Assembly (NCBI GenBank): GCA_030686995.1
Contig: CM060706.1
Span: 138,037,005 to 138,101,004 of the forward strand
Length of the DNA stretch: 64,000 nt
Origin: Artemisia argyi
Taxonomy: Eukaryota; Streptophyta; Magnoliopsida; Asterales; Asteraceae
Reading direction: 5' to 3'
This document shows positions 33,908 to 43,967 of this stretch, piece by piece. The position numbers were made by a program, and so were the translations under genes. The notes under the pieces were generated by a model, which saw only the letters and a program-made list of their open reading frames with translations, was not told the DNA's origin and searched no databases. The first letter of the stretch is position 1. Every line of letters starts with the position of its first letter.

Positions 33908-35706
33908 GATGAATCTACCAAGTGGCATAGGAGAATGGCTCATGTGAACTTCAAGACCATCAACAAGTTGTCTAAACTTGGTCTTGTTCAGGGCCTTCCT
34001 TCAAAACTCTTCACCAATGAACACAATTGTGTTGCTTGCAACAAGGGAAAGCAACACAGAGCCTCTTACAAAGCCATAACAGCTGTGAGCACCATCTCAG
34101 AACCTATTCAGTTGCTGCACATAGATCTCTTTGGTCCAACTCCTATCATAAGTACTTCTGCCTGGTTATCACTGATGATTATAGCAGGTTTTGCTGGGTA
34201 TTCTTTTTGAAAACTAAAGATAAAACAACTCCAATTTTAAAAGAATTCATTACCCTAATTGAAAACCAGCTAAATAAAAAGGTTAAAGGTATTAGGTGTG
34301 ACAATGGGACAGAGTTCAAAAATGTTGTTTTCATAGAATTCTGTAAGTTTAGAGGGATAAAAAGGGACTATAGTACTCCCAGAACCCCACAACAAAATGG
34401 GGTTGCTGAAAGGAAGAATAGAACCTTAATTGAGGCAGCAAGGTCCATGCTTGCAGACTCTAAGTTACCCACTATGTTTTGGACTGAAGCAGTAAGTACT
34501 GCTTGCTATGTCTTGAACAGGGTATCCATCACTAGACATCATGTCAAGACACCTTATGAACTTCTCACTGGGAAAGTTCCAGACATTCATTACCTTAAAC
34601 CTTTTGGTTGCAAAGTGACCATTTTGAATACTGCTGATACACTGGGTAAGTTTGATGGGAAAGCTGATGAGGGATACATTGTGGGTTATTCTGCTCATAG
34701 CAAAGCCTATAGGGTTTACAATTTGAATGCCAGAAGGATAGAGGAGACCCTTAACCTAAGATTTCTTGAAGATCAGCCTAATACTCAGGGACAGGGCCAT
34801 TCTTGGTATTTTGACCTAGATTATTTGACTGATTATTTGGGGTATACTAGACATGCTTCTAATCCAAATGCAGGTACCAAAGATCCAATTTCTAACCCTG
34901 CAGGTTCCATGGATGATGACTCAGAGAGTGACTCTGAGAAAGATGAACAAACCATTGTTGTACCTTCTTTTCCACCTAACCATTTTGTAGGTAATCATTC
35001 TGCTGCTGAACAAGAAGATGAGTCACATTATGCAGAGGATCTTGCTAGACTTAAAAAGCAAGAACATGCAGCCACTCAGGAAGCTCAGAGACTCAGTGAA
35101 AAGGTTGCACAAGAGACTGATGCCATACTTCAACAATCAGCACAAGCAGTCAGTGGAAACAAGGATGCTGCTGACAGTTCTACTGAAGGCTCTCCTATTC
35201 CTACTGATGTGATCAAAGCTGTTGATAGTCCTGCTGCACAATCTCCCATTTCTACTGAAGAATCTACAAACTTTGAAAAGCCATTTACAAGATTTCCAAG
35301 TCCTTCTAATCTTGGCAATTATCAGCCCAAGCCTGGTCTCTTTAACTCAGCTTCTTATGATACTGAGTTTGGGCCTACTGTCAACAACCTTGATGCTACA
35401 ATTAATGTCAACACCACAGCAACAAAAAGGATCACTAACGCTGATCCCCTATCAAAGATTAATGGAGATCCTCAAGCACCTGTTAGAACTCGAAGCACTG
35501 TCAAGAACACTAAATATGGTGAAGTTGCTTTCATTTCCTATGTCTACAATCAAAAGAGGGACAATCACACAGACTTCAAACATTGTCTGTTTGCATGCTT
35601 TCTTTCTCAAATAGAGCCAACCAGTGTTCCTCAAGCACTGGCTGATTCAAGTTGGCTTGAAGCAATGCAAGAAGAGATGCTGCAATTTAAGAATAAGCAG
35701 GTTTAG
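33908..35706 (+). pseudogene. Copia C integrase
   Basis: The HHCC zinc domain is complete (WHRRMAHVNF ... CVACNKGKQH). The catalytic core has HIDLFGP, CDNGTEF and GVAERKN, with exactly 35 residues between the second Asp and the Glu (D35E), the normal spacing. A frameshift near 34140-34160 splits the core: the N-terminal part is in one frame and the remainder in another, which then runs on to 35706. The C-terminal region is acidic and Ser/Thr-rich. The frame ends at TAG 35704-35706 at the border with RT, in a position where related proteins have Trp (QVW before ILVPLP), so TGG to TAG. Confidence 0.8.
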
Positions 35707-37137
35707 ATATTGGTCCCTCTCCCTGATGGTAAATATGCCATTGGGACAAAACGGATTTTGAAGAATAAAAGAGATGCAAGGGGTATTGTGGTGAAAAACA
35801 AAGCAAGGTTAGTGGCTCAGGGGTTTAGGCAAGAGGAAGGCATAGACTATGATGAGGTTTTTGCACCAGTTGCCAGAGTTGAAGCAATCAGGATATTCTT
35901 GGCCTATGCATCCTATATGGGCTTTATGGTTTATCAGATGGATGTCAAAGGTGCTTTCTTGTATGGTGAGATTGAAGAGGAGGTTTATGTGACTCAACCC
36001 AAGGGATTTGAAGACCCTGATCATCCTGATTATGTGTATAAAGTTGTCAAAGCTCTCTATGGACTTCATCAGGCACCCAGAGCTTGGTATGCTAGGCTTT
36101 CTACATTTCTGCTGAAGCATGGTTACAGAAGAGGTGCCATTGACAAGACTCTCTTTCTTAAGAAAGACTCTAGGGATATTATTCTTGTGCAGGTCTATGT
36201 GGATGACATTATATTTCTTTCCACAAAAGAAGCATGGTGTAGAGAGTTTGAGGAATTGATGAAGGGCGAATTTCAAATGAGTGCCATGGGGGAGCTCACT
36301 TTCTTTTTGGGTTTACAGGTTCAGCAGAAACCTGATGATATTTTTATTAGTCAGGATAAGTATGTAAAGGATATGTTGCCAAAGTTTGATATGGAGAATG
36401 TCAGGACTGCCACTACTCCCTATGAAGCTCCCAAACCAAAGAACAATCTTGAACCTAATCTTCCTGTGAATGTTCATTTGTACAGGTCCATGATTGGCTC
36501 TTTGATGTATTTGACTGCTTCTAGACCTGATATTACATTTGCTGTGAGTGCTTGTTCCAGGCACCAAGTCACTCCATTTACATCTCACTTGAATGCTGTC
36601 AAAAAGATCTTTAAGTACCTGAAAGGCCAACCCAAATTAGGTCTTTGGTACCCAAAAGAATCTCCATTTCAACTGGCAGCATATAGTGACAGTAACTATG
36701 CTGGTGCCAATATGGATAGGAGATCCACAACTGGAGGTTGCCAATTTCTTGGAAGAAGACTGATTTCTTGGCAATGCAAGAAACAGACCATTGTTGCTAC
36801 CTCTACTACTGAAGCAGAGTATGTTGCTGCTGCCAATTGTTGTGGACAGGTTCTATGGATTCAGAATCAGTTGCTGGATTATGGGTATAATTTCATGAAT
36901 ACCACCATTTTCATTGACAATCAAAGTACCATTTGCATTGTTAAAAATCCAGTTTTTCATAAAAGAACCAAACATATTGAAATCAGGCACCATTTTATCA
37001 GGGATGCTTATGAGAAGCATTTAATTAAAGTGGTCAAAATTCACACAGATGATAATGTGGCAGATTTGTTAACTAAAGCTTTTGATGGACCAGGGTTTCA
37101 ACATTTAGTGGTCCATATTGGTATGCTTAACCCTTGA
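35707..37137 (+). pseudogene. Copia C reverse transcriptase and RNase H
   Basis: Uninterrupted 475-codon stretch. RT motifs: [52 protein letters not shown], catalytic YVDD at 36196-36207, FFLGLQV. RNase H motifs: [56 protein letters not shown]. All catalytic residues are present. The domain would copy the element RNA and degrade the template, but the upstream TAG and frameshifts prevent its production from this copy. Ends MLNP plus TGA, the normal end of copia pol. Confidence 0.85.
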
Positions 37138-37140
37138 ATG

Positions 37141-37200
37141 CAAAGTTTGAGGGGAGGCATAAGCCTCAGGGGAGGCATATGCCTCAGGGGAGGATTGTGA
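37141..37200 (+). repeat. Palindromic purine repeats just after pol (relic polypurine tract)
   Basis: Two tandem units, each AGGCAT(A)AGCCTCAGGGG-like; the second contains the perfect 14-bp palindrome GAGGCATATGCCTC. The last unit ends CAGGGGAGGATTGTGATTG, which resembles the true polypurine tract and LTR junction at 51841-51860 (TAGGGGAGGATTGTTGGG). It sits where the 3' LTR of an ordinary copia element would begin. Confidence 0.6.
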
Positions 37201-37706
37201 TTGTAAACTTTGTATAATTTGTATAATGTCTGAGTTTTAACACTAACCAACTAATGTATTGTAAGCTTGTTTGGTTTGTTTGCTAGTCTGTGTCTATTTT
37301 GCAGGATGCCATTGCAAGTTGCTGATTTTCACCATGATATGTTAATATGGATGCTGAGATTTGTTTCTTCTAAAGTCTAATGGATGCTGAGATTGATTTC
37401 TACTGATTAAAGATATAAAGAGATCAAAATTAGCAAGTGATTTGTTTTTCATTCATTCTGAGAACATATTGCAGCTTACAAACAACCTCAAATGAAATTA
37501 CAAGATGCAACCCTATACAAGTCTAGTCTAATTAATCAGGCTTCTATCATCTATTACAAAAGACTGATTGTTACATAACCAGTATGATGAAGAAGCTGAA
37601 GGTGAAAATGGAAAAAAAAAGAGGAGGAAGAATGATGAAAACGACGATGAAGATGCTCAAGAACCAAGGTTTATAATTTTGGTCCCTGGCAACATCCCAT
37701 CATCAC

Positions 37707-38129
37707 CTACACCATTTTCCCTTTCCCCTTACCCACGACATCTGTCTTCTTGCCCTTTCCCCTGCATCCATGGTATGAAGAACCAGGTCCTGGAGCAGGA
37801 AGACCCAACACCACACTTCGTGATGTTGGAAGAGATGGATTTCTCTTCCTAGGCCTTGGTTGGGGTCTCTCTAGTGTGGAAGGAGGAAGAAATGAGGGAT
37901 CTTCGTCTTCATCTTCTGAAGAGTCTTCATCAGATGTGAAAATGAAGGGAGAGACATATTGTCTCTCAGCAGGAATGGGGGCATTACTTGCTTCCCCCTT
38001 CTCCAAGGCATTCCATCGCCTTTCCAATTCACGTGCATAATCAGAATCATCTATTTCTGATGGATATGGTGGAAGATCATCGGATGAGGAGGAAGAGGTT
38101 AAGTTTATAATTTCGGGATTGGAAGACAT
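37707..38129 (-). CDS. Antisense ORF between pol and accessory ORF of copia C
   Basis: 140-aa minus-strand frame. The sequence is biased: a Ser-run and acidic N-terminal half (SSSSSDDLPPYP, SDEDSSEDEDEDP), a Pro/Arg linker, and a Gly/Lys-rich C-terminus (RGKGKK, GKGKGK). No domain is recognised. The frame is open up to 38336, but Met at 38129 is preferred because the minus-strand sequence before it (38130-38240) looks like a plant 5' UTR with AAACCCTAA and a TTATTTAATA box. Downstream (37440-37706 on the minus strand) resembles a 3' UTR with AATGAA-type signals. Antisense ORFs in this position are known in some plant LTR elements; function unknown. Confidence that it is expressed is moderate. 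Confidence 0.5.
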   Translation of the reverse strand: MSSNPEIINLTSSSSSDDLPPYPSEIDDSDYARELERRWNALEKGEASNAPIPAERQYVSPFIFTSDEDSSEDEDEDPSFLPPSTLERPQPRPRKRNPSLPTSRSVVLGLPAPGPGSSYHGCRGKGKKTDVVGKGKGKMV

Positions 38130-38573
38130 TATATGAGGATGAATTGGGGATGATTTAGAAATTAGGGTTTTGAGATAATTTGGGGTTAATTTGATATCTG
38201 AGAAGTGTAATTTGGGGTTATTAAATAAGCAAAGTTTAGGCGTTATGATAATTAATGCGAGTTGGGTGGCACAGTAAAAATCAAGATATTCACCGAAGAT
38301 ATTTTTACTCTTGCTTGGTTTCTGCTGATTGACCATTTATCATCAGATTTGACTTTCATTTCTGCTGAAGGGTAATTTTGAATTTGGAGGATTTCACATT
38401 ACACGTCAGACTTGGTCAACAGTTAGTTCCGATAATTTTGACCACGATTGGGGAACATCCAATTATAACCTACTTCGCATATCTTTTCCTAAACTAAATT
38501 ATTCTCTTATCACTCCATTTAAACCCATCATTCTTTTTAGTAATTCATAACCATCTCACGCAAAATCATTCAA
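38130..38573. promoter_or_regulatory. Divergent promoter region of copia C
   Basis: 444 bp between the antisense ORF start (38129) and the sense accessory ORF start (38574). Each side carries an AT-rich, CT-rich leader typical of plant 5' UTRs. No PPT or LTR sequence is inside. The arrangement suggests one bidirectional promoter independent of the LTR; this is inference. Confidence 0.4.
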
Positions 38574-38991
38574 ATGGCACAACTTCAATTGAAGAAAGAT
38601 CATAACAAGTATGCTATTTTGAACAAGGCTAAGGGTCATGAAGAGTTTGATTTAATGGTGGAGTTTCTACAGCGTTTAAAGATTCATTATGCTTTGACAC
38701 ACTGTCCCAATGTGATATATGAATCAATGGTGAAGCAATTTTGGGCATCTGCTAGGAAGAGATCTCACACAGAGATTGTAGCTGACATTGAAGGTGTTGA
38801 GTATGTAGTGATAGAAGGTTTGATCAGGACAAAGCTTCAGTTGGATGATGAGAATGGTGTTTTCCACTCCAACACTGCCGAGATACTTGCTGGGCAAAGG
38901 GAAGCAGGATATCAAAGCACTGACACAACTAAGTGGCAGAAGAATCAGTTTTGTCCCAAGTGGAGGTATTTGGTGCATTTGCTGCTCTAAT
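38574..38991 (+). pseudogene. Copia C accessory ORF, first part
   Basis: 138 codons from ATG (MAQLQLKKDHNKYAIL) to TAA at 38988-38990. It matches, from memory, the N-terminus of a large protein found downstream of pol in Asteraceae copia elements (ALTHCPNVIYESMVKQFW, a KLQLDDENG segment, CPKWRYLVHLLL). The frame resumes exactly at 47889 after Athila-like copy 4. The TAA lies inside the TSD (ctaat), so it was present before copy 4 inserted, unless both TSD copies mutated alike. Function unknown. Confidence 0.7.
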
Positions 38992-40400
38992 TGATGAGGC
39001 GAAAAATGAACCACTTTTAGGGGGTCATTTAAGCCCGGAATTGAATTTATTTGATCAAATATTGCCCTAAATCGTTCCTTTTGTGATTTTAGGTACTTTG
39101 GGAGTGAAATCTGGAAAAGGAAGCAATTCGGACGTTTTTGGAGCATAAAAGTGAAGAAAACGCCAAAGACTTAATTTTCCAAGCTGGGAACAGTGTTTGA
39201 CGGCGTCAAGAAAGCAATCCTGACGGCGTCAAGAGTAAAAACCATGATGACCCAGAAGAAACATGAAGGCGTCACAAGTAGAGCGTCAAGAGTTAAAGTT
39301 GTGACGGCCTGCAAAAAGGGACTACATGACGGCGTCAGATGAAGATCAAGGCAGTCCGAAGATTTATTTGGCGGCGAGATGACGGCGTCACAAGTTTGTT
39401 CTTGACGCCGTCAGCCTCTAATATCTATATATAGTTTTCTAATTTTCATTCAAAAAAAGGAACAAGTTTGGAGAAACCCTAAGGCCGAACCATATACGAA
39501 TTTTACAGGTTTTTCAAGGGTTTTTAGCCCTTGAACCCTTACATGTGCTATTGAGATAAGTGTTCTTTTAATTCAATCAATATGTCTATGTGTTGGCTGT
39601 CTATATCTTGTGCTTGTCTTGATTCCACCATGTTAGGCTAGATATATCTTGTGTTTGCTTAGATCTAATGAAACCTAGATGTTAATTATGTGTTGATTAC
39701 TTGTTTATGGTTGTAATGGATGAATGATTTCAATGTTAGGCTTAAGAAAACTGGCAGATCTCCAATTGGTAACATGCTTGAACGTCTTAGGAAACATGAA
39801 CCAATGTGTACTAGGTTTTATTGGTTGTATTTAATGCATGAGTAAATTCTAATGATCCCATGTTAGGAGCTTCTTAGCCGGCTCGACATAGGAGTGAAGT
39901 AGGCACTCATAGGATTGGGGAGTTAAGTACACCACCCCATGAATGGTATTAAGGAATACAATCCGTCATCTACGCAACTATAACAAGTAATTAACGTGTA
40001 AAAGATATCTAGGGAGTAGTGAAATCTAAGTAAACACATTTCTCCAGTTATTGCTCACAACTTTAGTTTAATATAGTTTAATTTCATTTTTAGTATTTTA
40101 TTTTGATTGCATCTTAGTATTGGGTTAGTTGACTAGCAACCAATTCTGCCCAAATCCTTCAAACCCGAGATTATTACTTGCTTTCTAAAAAATATAAAAA
40201 TATAAAAAGAATCATCCCTCATCTCTAGACTTAATCTTTAGGTTTTCTAATCCTAGCGACACTATTTCTAGCTGAACAATCAATCCCCCGGTACTTGTGA
40301 TTATACTATACTACATCGATCAGGTACACTGCCTGGTGGGGGTTGTAAGCTTCTCAAGATCCCTTGAGAGGTAAAGCTTGGTGCAACCCTACACACATCA
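38992..40400 (+). repeat. 5' LTR of Athila-like copy 4 (1,409 bp)
   Basis: TGATGAGGCG to ACACACATCA. TATA at about 39424-39433; palindrome array 39198-39412. Followed by the primer-binding site TGGCGCCGCAGCCTGGGGA (40407-40425, one base different from the other copies). Confidence 0.9.
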
Positions 40401-40571
40401 AGTTTTTGGCGCCGCAGCCTGGGGAATAGTTATTGTCTAGGTTAGAATCTCTTTTTATTAGGTCTACTTGCTAGATTCCTTTCTAGTAAGATTTTATTTT
40501 TATTTTTAGGTTCTCTTTAGTCTATCTTATTTCTTTGTGTTTTTGTTCGTAACTCTTCACCACCCGACATC

Positions 40572-42020
40572 ATGGACGATGGGAACATCTTTGAACCCGT
40601 CATCCCACCACAACAAAACCCACCACTAGAACCTCTTAGGCCCCGAACCTTAGGAGAGTATTCCCGACCTAGCCACCAAGGCTACCGAAACACCATTGAG
40701 CTCACCGGAGCCAATGTGACCCCCTTGCGATCCGACACCATCCGGTTGGTGCAAAGCGGATGTGCATTCCATGGACTTCGTTCCGAAGATCCAAATCAAC
40801 ATCTTAAGGATTTCCTTAAAATCGTAGATTCCATAGACCTAAATGTTTCAACTAGAGAGTCAGCCCGATTACGCCTATTCCAATTCTCTCTACGTGATCA
40901 AGCTAGTCAATGGCTTGAGCGTTTACCCGCGGGATCCATCACCACATGGGATGATCTCACCACTCGCTTCCTTGCTCAATTTTTCCCACCGGGGAGAACT
41001 ACTAAGCTTAGAAATGACATCTTGATGTTCCAACAACGTCAAAATGAAACCTTTTACGAAGCATGAAGTCGATATAAAGACCTACTCCGAAAAGTCCCTC
41101 ATCATGGCATTGAACCATGGCTCCAGATTCAAATCTTTTACGATAAAGTTAACTATCAAACGAGGAGAGCTATAGATTACGCAGCCAAGGGCAGGCTAAA
41201 CAGAATTAACATTGACGAATGCTGGAAAGTTCTTGAGGGGTTGGCACAATACGAAGAAGAAGGATGGGAGGACCCAATGTTTTCAAGCAGAGGAAAACTT
41301 GATTATGCACATGCCACCCAAGAGCAGTTATTAGGAAGTATCGAGAAGCAGGTAAAAGAATGAATGAGAATTGAGAAACCTGCTGCTGAGACCGTGGGGA
41401 ATCCTAATTTACATAGGAATGCGGTTATCAACCATAATTTTCCTGAACGTTCACGACAAGAGGAGTTCGAAGGGATAATGGTAACCTTCATGAACAATCA
41501 GGAAAAACAAATCCAGCACTTAGAAGCACGCATGGAAAGTACTCGCAATGCTTTTATGAATTTAGCAGACAAATTCATATTAAGGATCGAAGAGAAGATT
41601 AAGGAAAATTCTGCACCAAGAAAAATTGAAAAAGTCTTCGAGGTTTCAACTCCTTTGGTGTTTGACCAAGAGGATAACGAGAAATCTTCCCCAAGTGCTC
41701 CACCGTCAATCACCTCCTACTTTTGCGAGCATCCTCAGGAAGAGAAAAATTCGCAATTTCACAACATTTTCGTTGGATGTTTGCAAACCACGCTCCAAAA
41801 CTTGTGCAAGAGACGTTCTTTTGGTTTTAAACCAGGTATGAAGAGGTTGCACCTCAAAAACACCACAGTTTTGAGACCCTCTATGGAACAACACCTCTTT
41901 GCACCCACCGTTAACCAACGCGAAGATTACAACTTAACTAAAACCTCACCCACCCCTTTCTACAACCACACCTCTTTCCGTGACAGTAATGAAACGTTCG
42001 ACCCTGATGGACTTCACTAA
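40572..42020 (+). pseudogene. gag: Athila-like gag pseudogene (chimeric C-terminus)
   Basis: The first 164 codons are nearly identical to the copy 3 Gag, up to ETFYEA. There a TGA (41064-41066) replaces the Trp codon of AWTRF. Reading on in the same frame, the Gag domain continues in a diverged form (KVPHHGIEPWLQIQIFYDKV, then WKVLEGLAQYEEEGWEDP) to a second TGA at 41361-41363, then an open stretch to 42020. That last part (MNNQEKQIQHLEARMEST coiled coil, LADKFILRIEEK) is unlike copies 3 and 5, and contains neither knuckle nor protease. The switch near codon 165 points to recombination between two Gag lineages. Confidence 0.8.
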
Positions 42021-42060
42021 TGGAATAGCTACTCATGGTTTTACTTGTGTTTAGCTATTC
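42020..42060 (+). other. Inverted repeat after gag
   Basis: GGAATAGCTA and TAGCTATTCC form a perfect 10-bp inverted repeat with a 20-base loop just after the gag stop. It could be an RNA hairpin separating gag from the downstream gene. Confidence 0.5.
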
Positions 42061-42115
42061 CCACTAAGTTCAGGGACTAAATGTCGAATTACTTCATTTT
42101 ACCCCTCATACGGGC

Positions 42116-42286
42116 ATCTGACGGCGTCAGATGGTAACTCTTGACGCCGTCACCTAGATATTTCAGCAATAATAACCCAAACTCCATCACTTTCAACCCA
42201 TACCCCACAAATCTCACCCAAATTGCTGCTCCCACTCCGAATCTCCATCCTCCAATTCGACATCTTCCGTGACTAATCTCCACTCG
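42116..42286 (+). promoter_or_regulatory. Putative leader of ATHILA ORF-1 with palindrome pair
   Basis: CTGACGGCGTCAG and TTGACGCCGTCAC lie at about 42119-42152, followed by a C/A-rich leader ending in the donor CG/GTAAGTAG at 42286-42294. A second palindrome pair lies in the intron at about 42609-42648. This is inferred to be the 5' exon of a spliced env-like transcript. Confidence 0.4.
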
Positions 42287-42713
42287 GTAAGTAGTTTTTC
42301 CTCACTCTTTTTCGTTCAATTGTCCTTAGGATCAATCAATTTTGAAAACCCCTTTCATCCGAAACCCCATTTTTTGACCCATCATCGACAAATCATAATG
42401 CCATCCATTTGGTGATTTGTAATCATGAGGTTACCCTTTGATGATGTTATCCCACTTGAATCATGCGTTGATTTAGGAAAAATCCTTCATGCCACGGATT
42501 GTTTGACCCCCCACCCATGTTTTCTGATTAAAGAAGCGTTTGGGTAATGGGTTAAGAGTTTGAAAATTGATTTTTCCCTCGTAAATGCATGGTTCGATTT
42601 CTGCTAGATCTGACGGCGTCAGGACTTCCTCTTGACGGCGTCAGATGTGTCTGACAGCAAAAGTCAATAAGATTCTCGTTCTAATTGTTTCCGTTCACTC
42701 TATCTTTTTCCAG
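42287..42713 (+). other. Probable intron upstream of ATHILA ORF-1
   Basis: 427 bp with a near-consensus donor GTAAGTAG, a CTAAT branch-like motif about 33 bp before the end, a pyrimidine tract (TCTATCTTTTTC) and acceptor CAG. The ATG of ORF-1 begins five bases after the acceptor. Splicing would give ORF-1 a separate mRNA from the gag RNA. Confidence 0.55.
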
Positions 42714-42717
42714 GAAA

Positions 42718-43611
42718 ATGAGCAAGCAATCTCGACAACATCGTGGCAGCTCCTCTAGGTCCCAAAGGGTTAACTATGGGGAATTGGTCCATAGTTGGGG
42801 TGAATTCGACAATGTGGCCGCTACAACTAAGTATGCAAAACTTTGTAATCACCACATTGATGCTGGTGCTGTGATTGATTGGGAGTTTATGAGGTCCCAA
42901 GGGTTGGAGGCTGCGTTTCTGGGGAGGATCCACACTGATGGGTTCGCAGGTCCTCAATGGGAGAGGTTGTTTAGGATGAGAGAGACGGTGTATAGTGATA
43001 TGGTGAGGGAGTTCTTTGCGACCTTCCACTTTGATCAGGCTGAGGCTAGGACGGACATGGGGGGTACTACTATCTATTTTAGGTTAGGAGGGGAGGTGCG
43101 ATCATGTTCGATTACTGAGTTTGGTTGGAGGATAGGGTTGTATACTAGGGAGGAGGCTGTTGAGGGAGGTTTTATGCAGAGGTTGTTGCATGGGGAGACT
43201 TTGAGGAGTGATATGAGGTGCGTCACTTTTTGGTCGACCATTGGGGACGGGGTATACACCTCGACTACTGGGGCAGCCTCAATCAGGGACCCCGTGGTCA
43301 GATTGGTCCACAGATGCATCACATACAGCTTGTCGGGACGCCATGGCACCACTCACCGTGTCACTGCTTCAGATCTTTTCTACCTGTATACCATCTTTTT
43401 AGTGGATGTTTACTGCAACATCCCATTTTGGGTAGCTAGTTATTTGAGGACCAGTGTGGGTGAGAGGGATATCGATAAGGTGTATGGGGGGATGTTCGCA
43501 ACTGTGGGGCTTGTAGGGTAGTGAGGGCTAAATCCCTCAGGCAGATGAGCATCGTGATGCTGAGAGGGAATGGGACCTATGATTGGTATGAGGCAGGGGG
43601 ACCTGATGATG

Positions 43612-43645
<34 letters not shown>

Positions 43646-43967
43646 GGGAGCGCCCCAGCAGCATCAGTTTGAGGGTTATGAGGAGGGGATAGCTGACTAC
43701 TACCGACACATGAGTCGGGGAGACTGGCAGGTACATCTGGGGGCCTGGATGGGTCAGGTGGACGCATGGCGGACCACCACTGACCAGCGCTTTGATTGGA
43801 TATATGATCGCACCATCCGCCAGATGCAGCACCTCTCCACCCGTGATCAGCTTGAGCCTCATCTGCAGATTGACCCATTCCCCGGTCGTGAGACAGACTA
43901 CCCTCCCTACGGGTACACAGGACACCTCTCTCCTGGCTATGACTACCGTTTTGGTCCTCCTCCCTAG
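42718..43967 (+). pseudogene. ATHILA ORF-1 / env-like protein, frameshifted
   Basis: The first 267 codons (42718-43521) match the ATHILA ORF-1 family (Pfam PF03078 from memory): GLEAAFLGRIHTDG, PQWERLFRMRETVY, the FFATFHFD segment, a RLGGEVRSCSITEFGWRIGL stretch, and a C-terminal HRCITYSLSGR. TAG at 43519-43521 ends the frame. The next frame carries the rest of the family pattern from about 43510 to 43967: RAKSLRQMS, an Asp-run coded by (GAT)n, YRHMSRGDW, and a Tyr/Pro/Gly-rich tail. A one-base indel near 43500-43515 therefore broke the gene. This ORF lies where env would be in a retrovirus; no signal peptide or membrane segment is evident. The start Met is the first after the proposed acceptor. 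Confidence 0.8.
43604..43645 (+). repeat. (GAT)n microsatellite in ORF-1
   Basis: About 13 GAT/GAG triplets coding for an Asp run in the second part of the env-like gene. Confidence 0.8.

Noticed and set aside
37750..38040. Plus-strand ORF of 96 codons opposite the antisense ORF of copia C
   Set aside because: Composition and the leader features favour the minus-strand frame; the plus frame has no leader and its Ser/Glu run is the complement of the acidic region.
43440..43925. Minus-strand ORFs opposite the ATHILA ORF-1 gene
   Set aside because: Ile- and His-runs are the complement of the GAT microsatellite; the plus strand carries the recognisable protein.
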